NCBI GenBank assembly: GCA_037367405.1
Contig: JAZKJV010010538.1
Location: 28,554 to 92,553, forward strand
Length of the DNA: 64,000 nucleotides
Source of the DNA: Ottelia alismoides
Taxonomy: Eukaryota > Streptophyta > Magnoliopsida > Alismatales > Hydrocharitaceae
Reading direction: 5' to 3'
Made by a program: the position numbers and the translations under genes. The notes under the pieces were generated by a model. The model saw only the letters and a program-made list of their open reading frames with translations. It ran no database searches and was not told the DNA's origin. Positions 28,270-36,968 of this stretch are shown here, piece by piece. The first letter of the stretch is position 1. Every line of letters starts with the position of its first letter.

Positions 28270-30524
28270 GTCGCCTCCAGGCGCTCTGCGGCTGTCGTGA
28301 GCGGCACAGAGACGGTCACACATGTCCCCTTGCCCAGCGACGATACGATCTTCAGCTCCCCCCCCCATTTGGATGCAAGGCCCTGGACAATGGAAAGACC
28401 AAGGCCTGTTCCCTCGCCCTGGGGCTTGGTGGTGAAGAACGGTTCCATGGCCCTTGCCAGGGTCGCTTCATCCATGCCGATCCCATCATCCGTTACGCTC
28501 AATTCGAAGGTCCCTCCGGCCTCTGGATCGCGTTGTCCATAGCGCACCTGGACCGTGCCGCCGCGGGCAGCATGGACGGCGTTGACCACGAGATTGGCAA
28601 CGACCTGGAACACTTCAGTGACGGGGAGTTGAGGTCCCTCTTGGGTGGCGATGTGTGTTTCCAGTGGTGTCGCGGCCGGGACAAGGGCTCGTATCTCCGC
28701 GACAATGTCAGAAACGGCCTGACCCATGGGCGCCATCCTGCCCTCGCCTGTGGCGGGACGTACCGAGGAGAGAAGGGCCGCAACGATCTCTGCAGCCCTC
28801 AGGCCGGAAGATTGGACGATCTCAAGCCAGCTTCGCCGTTCGTCGCTTTCGGCAAAGCCCTCGCCCGCGCGGCGGCTGAGGTTGATGACAGGGTGCAGCA
28901 GGTTGTTGATCTCGTGAGCAACGCCGCCAGCCATTTGTCCGATTGCCGCCATCCGGCGCTGCTGGTTCATCCGCTCGCTTTCCCGCACCTCATCCGTGAC
29001 ATCGGAGACGATCCCTCGCCAGCCGCCCTCAGCAATGGGAACTGCGGAGAGCCGCAGGTGGTGCAGTCCTTCTTCTGCCTGCCTGAGCAAGGGGATCCGT
29101 GTGAGGGACTTTCCGGGTTTGAGGCGAACCTGCCCCTCCTCATCCAGAACATCCTGAACGTGCCTGCCAGGCACTAGCCCTGCCAGGCTACAGACCGGAC
29201 CTGTCGCGAAGGTGATGCGCCCGTCGGGATCAGTTTCCCAGAAACTGTCCGAGGCACTCTCGGCGAAGGCCCTGATGCGCGCGGCATTGCGAGTGACCGC
29301 TTCGGTAAGGGCCCTCTCCCGGTTGCGCAGATCGCTTGCAGCCGCGACACCAGCGAGGAGGAGCGAGGTGGTGAAGGCGGGATAGAGCAGGTTGATGAGG
29401 ACCGGATTGAAGCCTTCCTGCGGCAAGAGGTCGGGGATCAGCCGGGCAATTCCTGTCGACAAGGCAGGCACCCAGCACAGCGCAAAGATGATCGCCCGCC
29501 TTGGCTCCTTAAGGGCAGTGAGAGCTGCCAGGCTGAGGACAGTGATAATGGCCGTCAGCCCGATCAGTGGGCTCAGGCGTCGCATCGTCAGCGCACCGGT
29601 CACCGTCGAGACGAAGGCAAGGATCGTCAGGATTGCGAGAGCCCAGACCACGATCTTGAGCGGGCGCAGAAGCTGAGGAAAATGGCGGCCGGTATCGAGG
29701 GCGCTGAGGGCATAGGCCAGCGATACGGTGTAGATGATGAAGGTCGCTGTGATCGATACGGTGCGCGATGCATCAGCGGCGCCGGGGAACAGATAGGTCT
29801 CGAAGAAGGCCTGATCTCCGGTGATATGGCAGGCAAAGCAGAAGGTGAGGACGGCGAGAGCACCTGTTGCAGGGTCTCGGCTCGCAACCGCTGCCGATGC
29901 CAGATAGACGAACAGCGCGACCAGCGCCCCAAACAACACCCCGAAGAAGATCATCTCGGCGGCATAAGTCTGCAGGTAGCTCGCCTCGTTCTGTACCCAG
30001 ACGGTTGCCCGCATGGACGAGGGTGTGTGCAGCCGGATGTAGATGGTCTCGCCTCTGGCTCTGTCGGGCAGTGAGATGGTTGGATAGCGCGTCGGCAACC
30101 GCGCGTTCTCAAGCCCTGTACCAAGCCGCCAGCTCCGTATCTCGGTCCCTCCGTCGATCATGCGATACAGATCGAGCTCGCGAACGCGCGTTTCCCTCAC
30201 CGTCAGGACGACGAGGCCCCCCTCGGTTCGCAGGTCGGCGGGAATGACAAGGCGCAGCCACATCGCAGCCAGGGGACCATGGCCAGCGCCAAAATTGGCA
30301 GGCCTCTGCCCATCCGCTCGGATGAAGCGGTCATCACCTGCTGGGCCCGTCATCTCTTCGATTGTCCAGGCACCAGACCGGTCGAGGACGGCATCGGCTT
30401 GCTGCCCGACAAAAAGGTTCGAGGGCGCTGCTGACACCTGGCCTGCCCATACCAAGGTCGCCAGTGCCAACCAGGCAACGGCAAGGATGGTCAATGAGTG
30501 GAGACCACGGTTTGAGGCAGGCAT
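28266..30524 (-). CDS. 7TMR-DISM-type sensor histidine kinase, 752 aa (copy 2)
   Basis: A signal-like helix (LAVAWLALATLVWAGQVSA) leads to a beta-rich periplasmic domain of the 7TMR-DISM extracellular type (AMWLRLVIPADL, VLTVRETRVRELDLYRM). Seven membrane helices follow at about residues 190-400. Then come a PAS-like domain (FWETDPDGRITFATG), a phospho-acceptor helix (QMAGGVAHEINNLLHPVINLSRR) and an ATPase domain (NLVVNAVHA, DDGIGMDE, FFTTKPQGEGTGLGLSIVQG). DISM sensors are thought to bind carbohydrates or similar small ligands outside the cytoplasmic membrane. It is followed by its receiver with a four-base overlap. A variant of the Calx-beta operator lies about 50 bases upstream of its start. 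Confidence 0.9.
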   Translation of the reverse strand: MPASNRGLHSLTILAVAWLALATLVWAGQVSAAPSNLFVGQQADAVLDRSGAWTIEEMTGPAGDDRFIRADGQRPANFGAGHGPLAAMWLRLVIPADLRTEGGLVVLTVRETRVRELDLYRMIDGGTEIRSWRLGTGLENARLPTRYPTISLPDRARGETIYIRLHTPSSMRATVWVQNEASYLQTYAAEMIFFGVLFGALVALFVYLASAAVASRDPATGALAVLTFCFACHITGDQAFFETYLFPGAADASRTVSITATFIIYTVSLAYALSALDTGRHFPQLLRPLKIVVWALAILTILAFVSTVTGALTMRRLSPLIGLTAIITVLSLAALTALKEPRRAIIFALCWVPALSTGIARLIPDLLPQEGFNPVLINLLYPAFTTSLLLAGVAAASDLRNRERALTEAVTRNAARIRAFAESASDSFWETDPDGRITFATGPVCSLAGLVPGRHVQDVLDEEGQVRLKPGKSLTRIPLLRQAEEGLHHLRLSAVPIAEGGWRGIVSDVTDEVRESERMNQQRRMAAIGQMAGGVAHEINNLLHPVINLSRRAGEGFAESDERRSWLEIVQSSGLRAAEIVAALLSSVRPATGEGRMAPMGQAVSDIVAEIRALVPAATPLETHIATQEGPQLPVTEVFQVVANLVVNAVHAARGGTVQVRYGQRDPEAGGTFELSVTDDGIGMDEATLARAMEPFFTTKPQGEGTGLGLSIVQGLASKWGGELKIVSSLGKGTCVTVSVPLTTAAERLEAT

Positions 30525-30565
30525 TCCCTAGGGATATGCCGTGACCGTGCAAGAAGCTACAGCAA

Positions 30566-30581
30566 TTGCTCCGTGAGCTAC
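30566..30581. promoter_or_regulatory. Putative operator upstream of the sensor kinase
   Basis: Read on the minus strand, GTAGCTCACGGAGCAA matches the site before the second Calx-beta gene at nearly every position of the core (TAGCTCAC, one base, GAGCA). It is 42-57 bases upstream of the kinase start at 30524. This suggests common control of the kinase and the Calx-beta genes. Confidence 0.45.
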
Positions 30582-30623
30582 GTTTTGGCTCCGGGGGTAA
30601 CGAACCTCTGTCCCATCGTCACG

Positions 30624-31178
30624 TTACGACACCTCAAAGAGAAGCTTGGCGGCTGCTGTCCTCTTGTAGCGACGCGCAACGGCAAGCGCGTTGTCGCCGG
30701 TTGCTGACTCAACGCGTGGATCGGCCCCGTGAGTGAGCAACAGCGTTATGACACCACTCTGGCCATGACGTGCTGCCCACATCAGAGCGGTCCATTGGGT
30801 CCTGTAGGTAACAAGGTGAGGATCGGCTCCCGCATGAAGGAGATGTTTCAGGGACAAGACATCACCCGAACGGGCGGCAGACATCAGGGGGGTGCGCCCG
30901 AGTGCGTCTCGGGCATTAGGGTCCGCTCCCTTCGCAATCAGCAGTGCCGTCACTTCGTGAAGGCCTGTCTCAGGGGCAAGGTGAAGGGCTGTCTGATCGC
31001 GCGAGGAGCGATACTGGACATCGAAATCGCCGGCCATGAGCAGAGCTATGGCATCACTTTGCCGCCCGGCCCGCAGCATGGTGCATAGGGACTCGCAGAA
31101 ATAGGGATGCACGTGTCCAGCACCGTGATTGACCGCTTCATCGTCTACCAGACCCTTTTCGAACGAGGAAGGCGACAT
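30624..31178 (-). CDS. Ankyrin-repeat protein, 184 aa
   Basis: After ~40 residues the protein is a run of ankyrin repeats: DQTALHLAPETGLHEVTALLIAKGADPNARD, LGRTPLMSAARSGDVLSLKHLLHAGADP, QWTALMWAARHGQSGVITLLLTHGADPRV and a capping piece. About four repeats are present. There is no signal peptide, so a cytoplasmic binding protein is likely. Ankyrin repeats give no enzymatic role. It lies between the sensor kinase and the iterons beside the replication gene, and runs in the same direction as both. Confidence 0.85.
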   Translation of the reverse strand: MSPSSFEKGLVDDEAVNHGAGHVHPYFCESLCTMLRAGRQSDAIALLMAGDFDVQYRSSRDQTALHLAPETGLHEVTALLIAKGADPNARDALGRTPLMSAARSGDVLSLKHLLHAGADPHLVTYRTQWTALMWAARHGQSGVITLLLTHGADPRVESATGDNALAVARRYKRTAAAKLLFEVS

Positions 31179-31289
31179 CTTTCCTCTTCCACACCGCCTT
31201 CCAGCGGCCGGTCTTTTAAATCTCTGATGTCTTTTAAGAGTCTTTCAGGCGAAAGGGCACGACAGTTCCAAGGCTTAGCAAGGGTCTGA

Positions 31290-31368
31290 GGGGCTGCGAT
31301 TCCCATTTGTGGGGCCGCGATTCCCAAAACTGGGGCTGCTCTTCCCAATGGTGGGGCTGCTCCTCCCT
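31290..31368 (+). repeat. Iteron array: four 16-base direct repeats at 21-base spacing
   Basis: GGGGCTGCGATTCCCA and variants start at 31290, 31311, 31332 and 31353, exactly 21 bases apart, that is two helical turns. A fifth copy, GGGGCTGCAATTCCC, lies at 31578-31592 just beyond the end of the rep-like gene. This is the pattern of plasmid origin iterons bound by a Rep protein. Confidence 0.85.
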
Positions 31369-31618
31369 TGCATCTGTTTTCTCCTCCTGATGCCCTCACC
31401 GACATAGCTGGGGCGGTTTTTGGGGCGCCCTGCCTGCACCAAGAGCATCGGTCGTGGGGCGAGTTTTCCGACCTGATGCTTTTGAAATCAAGCACTTACA
31501 AGGGTGTGTGGCCCGCCGGTGGGATGATCCCTCCCGCAGCCTCAAATGCGGCAGCCGCCGCCCCCCAGACGATTGTTGGGGCTGCAATTCCCGGCCCCGT
31601 ACCTGCAAAATCAATGAC

Positions 31619-32602
31619 TTAGAGCAATTGAAGTTCGCCCTGGCGAGGAAGCGCGTGCTTGTAGTGATAGCGATGCTGCTTGATGCGCCCTGCCCCACGT
31701 TCCTCGTTTGACCATTCGAGGAGGCCGCCAGCGCTGATCATGTCGTTGAACGCCTGGCGGCAGTCTTTGCGAAACTGTGAGCGCTGGGCATTGGTCAGCG
31801 TCTTCATGTCGACACCTGCCAGTTGGGCCAAGCGGTCCTCATCGACATAGGAATGGTTCGGCTGGCTGTCGATATAGGGCCAGAAGCTCTTGGCGTAGTC
31901 GGATTTCAGCTTGAACTGGACATTGGCGTTGATGCTGACGAGATGGGCTTTCTCGATCGCATTGAGAACGGCCGTTCCAAACTGCACCCTGACTTCGCTG
32001 TCGAGCTGCAGGCCTTCCCAGGAAATGTCGTTGATCACGGCGGAAGACCCGCCGCGCTGGTCGGCATTGGCGAGGAGCGCCCGCTGTGCCCGCTTCTTGT
32101 CCATGCGCTCGATCTCATCGAGGCTGCGTCCCTCGTGGACAAGAATGATGACTTGCTGGATGTCCTGGAACGTGCCGAGCAATGTCATGAGATTGTTCAC
32201 ATGCTGCGTCCGGTTCATCCGGATGAGCAGTTCCCGCCAGGTGGTGCGGGTTTCGTAATAGACGTGGTGAGGCGCCATGAAGGAGCCTTTGCGGTAGTCC
32301 GGGTTCTCCACCACGATCTTGGAGCGCGGAAGCCGGAACAGGGCCACCAGCGCATCCCGGTGCTGGCTGCCGAGTTCGCGTCCTTTCACCTCCACCACCG
32401 AATAGCCGGGAACCTCGTAGATACGCGTGAAATTGGCGTCGGTGCTCAGATTGGTCCGCCGCGGCACGAAGGCGGCCGTGCGAGCCAGCCTGTCTGGCAT
32501 GGTTGCCGGATTGACCCGTCCCCGCCGGTTCTTGCGGGAGCGCTCGAGGCGCTCGAGGCGCTTCTTTTCCTCAGGCGTCAGGGGACGTGTGGGACCAGCC
32601 AT
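31619..32602 (-). CDS. Plasmid-type replication initiator protein, 327 aa
   Basis: The frame starts at ATG 32602 with a basic N-terminus (MAGPTRPLTPEEKKRLERLERSRKNRRGR). It continues with PRSKIVVENPDYRKGS, VYYETRTTWRELLIRMNRTQHVNNLMTLL, a QLDSEVRVQFGTAVLNAIEKAHLV helix-rich part and a final basic domain ending HRYHYKHALPRQGELQLL. I recognise it as resembling initiator (RepA-like) proteins of alphaproteobacterial plasmids, though I cannot assign a named Rep family. The strongest evidence is position: iterons of one consensus lie on both sides of the gene and in opposite orientation. Rep proteins bind iterons to open the origin and to repress their own promoter; the upstream iterons at 32623-32738 would serve that control. 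Confidence 0.75.
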   Translation of the reverse strand: MAGPTRPLTPEEKKRLERLERSRKNRRGRVNPATMPDRLARTAAFVPRRTNLSTDANFTRIYEVPGYSVVEVKGRELGSQHRDALVALFRLPRSKIVVENPDYRKGSFMAPHHVYYETRTTWRELLIRMNRTQHVNNLMTLLGTFQDIQQVIILVHEGRSLDEIERMDKKRAQRALLANADQRGGSSAVINDISWEGLQLDSEVRVQFGTAVLNAIEKAHLVSINANVQFKLKSDYAKSFWPYIDSQPNHSYVDEDRLAQLAGVDMKTLTNAQRSQFRKDCRQAFNDMISAGGLLEWSNEERGAGRIKQHRYHYKHALPRQGELQLL

Positions 32603-32622
32603 GGGAACAGGCTATCGCGATG

Positions 32623-32738
32623 ACGGAATCGCGGCACCACAAATCGGAATCACAGCCCCATCAATGAGGGCGATCTGCATGCCTCGTGGCTTTCGGGCCA
32701 CAGGCACCGGCCAAGCCAATTGCGGAATTGCAGCCCCA
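32623..32738 (-). repeat. Second iteron set, upstream of the rep gene, inverted orientation
   Basis: On the minus strand, copies related to TGGGGCTGCAATTCCGC lie at 32722-32738 and 32644-32660, with a weaker one at 32623-32640 (21 bases from its neighbour). They sit directly before the rep start codon, so binding there could give autorepression. Together with the array at 31290 they bracket the gene. Confidence 0.75.
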
Positions 32739-32847
32739 CCAATCCGGTCACGGATGCCAGTTGGACGGCGTGTCCCACCAGCCGCAGCGGCGTCTGTCTG
32801 CGGCATTGTATGCCAAGCAATCCCTCTATATTCCCTTGCGTCATATC

Positions 32848-32876
32848 TGTAGGTTTCAGGCCCCTTATGTAGGTTT
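32848..32876 (+). repeat. Pair of direct repeats TGTAGGTTT
   Basis: Two identical nonamers (32848-32856 and 32868-32876) are 20 bases apart and end nine bases before the ATG of the HTH gene at 32885. They may be an operator for that gene or part of the origin. Confidence 0.4.
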
Positions 32877-32884
32877 ATCCCCCG

Positions 32885-33766
32885 ATGAGTGGCGTTCGTA
32901 GTGGTGACGAGACCTTTCTGACTTTGACGCGGGAGGTCCTGTACGAACTGGCCTGGTCATATCCCGTGACCCCCCTCGCCGCCGAGCTCGGGGTGACACC
33001 GCTCATGCTGACCCGCTTCTGCAGGAAGCTCGACGTTCCCTATCCTGCGGCGGCATACTGGACGCGACAGCGCAATGGCGGCCATGGCGTGAGGGCCAAC
33101 CTACGACCGCCTGATCTTGCCACCGTGACCGCGGCCTCCATCCGATGCCGACCCGCTCCTCGTCTGCTCATGAGACTGGAAGCCCTGTCTTGCGCTCAGG
33201 TTAGCAACGATCTCGATACGCTGACCAACCGCTTTCGCGAGCGGTTGGGCCATGTGCCCTGTGTGGCTCATTCCACTCGTTTGCATCGGGGCCTGCAGCC
33301 TGCCCGGCAGCGTCTTGGCAAGCGGCCGCCGTCAGGGGGGAGTGGCGCGAGCGAGGCGTATCAGCGGGCAGGGCGCCGGCTCACATTGCTCAACAGTCTC
33401 CTGCTCGGTCTGGCCCGTGCAGGATGTGCCTCCCGGGTCAGCGGTCCCCGTGCCGACAAGGCCGTGGTGCATGTCGGCAGTTCCTCGATCGCTTTCCACA
33501 TCGAGGAACTCATGAGCGTGCCCCTCTGGTCGGAACAGCCCGCCAGTGGGGCGTTGACTGTCTCGCTCGACCTTGTGCGCCGCATCCCCCAGCTGACGAC
33601 CAGCTGGTCTGATGAGCGCGATCGGCCATTGGAGACCCGGCTGACCGAGATCGCCCTCGGCATTGCTGTTGCCGCCTATCGCTCCGGGAACAGCGTGCTT
33701 GGACGGCCGCCGGCCCCAAGTCTTGTTCCTCTCAGCCATGGCGAACGGTGGAAGACCGAGAATTGA
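32885..33766 (+). CDS. HTH-containing hypothetical protein, 293 aa
   Basis: The N-terminus (LTLTREVLYELAWSYPVTPLAAELGVTPLMLTRFCRKLDVPYPAAAYW) matches a helix-turn-helix pattern I have seen in proteins of mobile elements and plasmids: a 'LYELVWS-P' start, an alanine-rich helix, a recognition helix with 'CRK' and a 'P-P--GYW' end. The rest has no recognised domain; a basic middle (RLGKRPPSGGSG) and a mixed C-terminal domain follow. It is transcribed away from the rep gene across the upstream iterons. Copy control or a related DNA-binding role is possible but not shown. Confidence 0.6.
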   Translation: MSGVRSGDETFLTLTREVLYELAWSYPVTPLAAELGVTPLMLTRFCRKLDVPYPAAAYWTRQRNGGHGVRANLRPPDLATVTAASIRCRPAPRLLMRLEALSCAQVSNDLDTLTNRFRERLGHVPCVAHSTRLHRGLQPARQRLGKRPPSGGSGASEAYQRAGRRLTLLNSLLLGLARAGCASRVSGPRADKAVVHVGSSSIAFHIEELMSVPLWSEQPASGALTVSLDLVRRIPQLTTSWSDERDRPLETRLTEIALGIAVAAYRSGNSVLGRPPAPSLVPLSHGERWKTEN

Positions 33767-33942
33767 AAGGCGCTGGCGCGACCTTTTGACTCGCCAAACA
33801 TTAACCATGTCGTCGGGCTTCGTCCCGCAGATTGCGCGCCTCATCAGGGCAGAGATCCGGCGAATGGCTGATCATCTCCCGTGAGCCAGCCGCTTCCTCG
33901 TCGAGAAGCGCGCTTCACTCGTTTGTCGCCGAGAGGGGTCGC

Positions 33943-34731
33943 ATGAAGAGACTAGCCACTTACGCCTTGGCTTTCGCCGCTGTAACGAGCAGCGCAAATG
34001 CGGCCGATTTGGCTGTGCCCCGCAGCTCGTATTTTGTCCCGGCCTCGTTCTCCTGGACCGGGTTCTATGCCGGTCTGAACGCTGGATATGCCTTCAGCTC
34101 CAGCAATGTGGTGACGACCGGAACGCCTGGTTTCCTCACACTCGTGCCCGGTGGGTTCGTTCCCGCCACGCTCAATGCCCGTCCGGATGGCTTCCTCGGC
34201 GGCATTCAGGTTGGCTATAACGTGCAGTACCAGCAGCTGGTCCTCGGCGTGGAGGGTGACCTCCAGTTTGCCCAGGTCGGCAAGCGAGCGGCCTTCGTGG
34301 GGCCTGCAGTGCTCGGTACAAGGCTCCAGACCGAAGCCCGTTCCAAGATGGAGGCCTTTGGTACTCTTCGTGCCCGCATCGGCTTTACGCCTGTCGACCG
34401 CATGATGGTCTATGCCACGGCAGGTCTTGCAATGGGCCTGGTCAGCCTGACCGGAACTGTGACCGGTCTCGACGCCCCTGCACTGGTTTGGTCGGCACAG
34501 CGCTCGCAGACCCGCGTCGGCTATGCCGTCGGCGCAGGCTTTGAATATGCCGTCACCAACGCTGTTTCGATCAAGGGCGAGTACCTCTATTACGACCTTG
34601 GCCGACAGACTGTGCTGGCCCCCGGCAATGCGGCCGTGCGCGGCGTTGCTGCCCTCAACGGTATTGACTACGCGGCTCGGACCGACACCCGGGGATCCCT
34701 CGTCCGGGTCGGCATCAACTACCGCTTCTAA
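33943..34731 (+). CDS. Outer-membrane beta-barrel protein (Omp25/Omp31-like), 262 aa
   Basis: A signal peptide MKRLATYALAFAAVTSSANA ends before ADLAVPR. Then FSWTGFYAGLNAGYAF and GFLGGIQVGYNVQY, VLGVEGDLQ, LRARIGFTPVDRMMVYATAGLAMG and the last strand LVRVGINYRF give the Omp25/Omp31 pattern of eight-strand barrels. The terminal phenylalanine is the usual signal for outer-membrane insertion. The upstream ATG in frame at 33832 lacks any signal peptide logic, so 33943 is used. It ends convergent to the TolC-like gene. Confidence 0.9.
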   Translation: MKRLATYALAFAAVTSSANAADLAVPRSSYFVPASFSWTGFYAGLNAGYAFSSSNVVTTGTPGFLTLVPGGFVPATLNARPDGFLGGIQVGYNVQYQQLVLGVEGDLQFAQVGKRAAFVGPAVLGTRLQTEARSKMEAFGTLRARIGFTPVDRMMVYATAGLAMGLVSLTGTVTGLDAPALVWSAQRSQTRVGYAVGAGFEYAVTNAVSIKGEYLYYDLGRQTVLAPGNAAVRGVAALNGIDYAARTDTRGSLVRVGINYRF

Positions 34732-34865
34732 GGCAAGCGGCACGCCCGCATGCTGGCTCATGGCGATCGGGGCGAGTGAACCGCCCCGGTTTCGCCGGTT
34801 GCCTGCCAATCCGTTGCTTCTCCTGGCCCTGAAGGGCCGGACTTCACGCAGATGATCGGTTACGC

Positions 34866-36444
34866 CTAGCGGGAAAGCCCGCGCAACGCTGCGGCTGCCG
34901 CGGAGGTGGTGCCCCTCCTGAGGTCCGGGCCATCTTCTCCTGCCTCGGACCTGCAGGTGTTGCAGGAGGTGCTGGTGCGTCTCAAGGACCATGACCAGGC
35001 CTGCAGGGGCATCCTGATTGGGGCTGTGACGTCCCTGAACGTCCTGAGCACAGCACCCGTATGCTCGTCGGCAAGGTTCCGAGGTGCTGTCGATCGACAG
35101 TTGCCCCAGCGCCCGCCGCACGGCAAAGCTCGAGAGGACCCTGTCTCTCTGGGCGCTCATCAGGTTGATGTTGGCGAGCAGCAAATCTTGGGCGGCGTCG
35201 AGCACGTTGGCGGCCGTCCTTTGTCCCAGCCCAAATTCCTCGCGCACGCCTTTCAACGCCTGAGTGGCGGCCTGAACCTGAACCTGGACGGACTGGATGC
35301 GGCTACGCGCTGCACGATACTGGGCATAGGCCGAAGCGATGTCCGCCTGAACCCTTGTGCGGGCGGCATCGGCTTCAAACCGTCGCTGGCTCGAGACCTC
35401 GGTGGCTTCGCTCACGCGCGCACGGGTTTCCCCTCCCTGGAACAGGGGGATGGTGACCCTGCCGACCACGGTGGCGGATGTCTCACGGTCGCCGGTCGCC
35501 TGATCATCGATGCGGCGATTGAGGGTGCCAGAGAGGCTGACCACGGGGGAAGTAACCGCTGCGGGCAACCCCAATGCCGGCCTCGGCAGCGTTGGCGTTT
35601 GCCAGTGAGGCGAGAATGGCGGGATGGGTGGTCTCCGCCAGGCGCATCGCCTCGGCCTGGTTGAGCCGGGACAAGATTGTCCGCAGGACGCGGCCAGGTC
35701 AGCCGTGAGGGATCGCGGCCGATGATCCGGCGAAAGTTTGCGGTGCTTGCCTTGGCCGCAGCCTCTGCGGCAGCCACGCGGGCTTCGGCCTCTGCGACCC
35801 GCGCCCTGACCTGGAGCACGTCAGTCTGCGTCACATCGCCGAACTCGAAAAGCCCGCTCACCAATCGCAACTGCTCTGACAGGTTGGATTGGTTCTGCTT
35901 TTCCAGCTTGACGATGGCCTCATCACGCAGGACGTCCAGATAAACCGATACGGCGTCAAACAGGATCGCCTGGATTGTTTCCCTGTAGGCGGCCTCGGCA
36001 GCTGACAGCTGGAAACGGGCTTGCCTGACAGTATTCCCCGTCCTGCCGCCATCGAAGAGAGTTTGCGACACATCGAGCCCCACGCCGCGAGGGCTGGTGC
36101 GCACGGTCTGGTCAGCGCTGCCAGGGGTTGAACTGGTCACGTGGCTCAGGCCGAGCTGCGATGTGGCGTTCACCCGGGGCAGATAGCCGGGAAAGAGCCC
36201 GGGCCACCACGGCGGAGGCTGCCGGCACGCTTCGCTCCTGCGCCAGAAGCGTTGGATTGTGCCGGTACGTTGCCGCCAATGCCTCTTTCAGGGACTGGGC
36301 CTGGCTTGCCTCAGGGGCAAGGCAGAGTGCGGCTGCCGCAAACAAGACAAGCGTTTTCAGGCAGCAGAAGCTGTCACGGCGCGGGCGCCGGCCAGTCCCA
36401 CCCCCTACTCTGCGCGCTTCTGTTTCGGCATGCGACGAGGCCAT
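34866..36444 (-). pseudogene. tolC: TolC family outer-membrane efflux protein, frameshifted
   Basis: The signal region TLVLFAAAALCLAPEASQAQSLKEALAATYRHNPTLLAQERS is the TolC start with the first coiled helix. The middle (VGLDVSQTLFDGG, GNTVRQARFQLSAAEAAYRETIQAILFDAVSVYLDVLRD) and the second half (VTIPLFQGGETRARVSEATE, AARSRIQSVQVQVQAATQALKGVREEFGLGQRT, NVLDAAQDLLLANINLMSAQRD) repeat that fold. Shifts fall near 36170, 35570 and 35060; the end is uncertain. TolC forms the outer-membrane channel of type I secretion. It faces away from the GG-leader peptide operon across a shared AT-rich region and is the likely exit for it. Confidence 0.75.
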
Positions 36445-36684
36445 CGTCGAAACCTAAACAGGCACAATTAATAAAGTGTTTAATAGAACAAATAGCGAAG
36501 CTGTTTCTGTATTAGATTCAATGGCATAGTCATTTTGCGAAGTGATCAAAATGATTGCCGTTGTCGGTTAATGGTAAATTAACAAACAGCTTTCCTCTAG
36601 GTGAATTTAAGTTTCAATCATCAGTGCGTCTTCAGCTTCGCCAGTCGGCGGGTTGAGAGGCGTAACGATCGTTAGGAGAGTAAC

Positions 36685-36870
36685 ATGCGTGATCTGACGC
36701 TTGATGAAGTCGGCAGTGTCTACGGCGCCGGCGGCCGTGGTGGCCGCGGTGGTTACGGCCACCACGGCGGCAAGGGCTCCCGCTCCAAGAACAAGAAGTC
36801 GGCCTCGAAGAAGTTCAAGAACTCGGGCTCGAAGAAGAAGGGCTGGGGCTGGGGCCGCTCCCGCTGCTGA
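36685..36870 (+). CDS. GG-leader cationic peptide precursor, 61 aa
   Basis: The ATG at 36685 follows AGGAGAG. The first 17 residues, MRDLTLDEVGSVYGAGG, are a double-glycine leader of the bacteriocin type (acidic/hydrophobic helix, then GG). A C39 peptidase of the type encoded downstream cuts after this GG. The remaining 44 residues have RGG repeats, two adjacent His and many lysines: I count ten Lys and five Arg, no Asp or Glu. They end in a single cysteine preceded by GWGWG. It has no match I recognise. A secreted antimicrobial, signalling or nucleic-acid-binding peptide is possible; none is shown. Confidence 0.85.
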   Translation: MRDLTLDEVGSVYGAGGRGGRGGYGHHGGKGSRSKNKKSASKKFKNSGSKKKGWGWGRSRC

Positions 36871-36877
36871 CGTGCAT

Positions 36878-36910
36878 GGGGCTACGCACCTGAGAGGGTC
36901 GCGTAGCCCC
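36878..36910 (+). terminator. Perfect hairpin after the peptide gene
   Basis: GGGGCTACGC (36878-36887) pairs fully with GCGTAGCCCC (36901-36910), loop 13, seven bases after the peptide stop. There is no long T-run, so it may stop most transcripts yet allow some read-through to the export genes and may stabilise the peptide mRNA. Confidence 0.75.
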
Positions 36911-36968
36911 CCTCAATCTGTTGGTAATCCAGGCCGGATAGAACAATCAGCGATCCGTACATGGTGTA

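Noticed and set aside
31290..31368. CRISPR array
   Set aside because: Repeats are 16 bases with five-base gaps at 21-base steps and lie next to a rep gene; no spacers of CRISPR size and no cas genes.
33952..34866. Continuation of the TolC-like frame leftward through the barrel gene
   Set aside because: The 540-codon frame is open only because it is antisense to the Omp gene; TolC homology ends near 35060.
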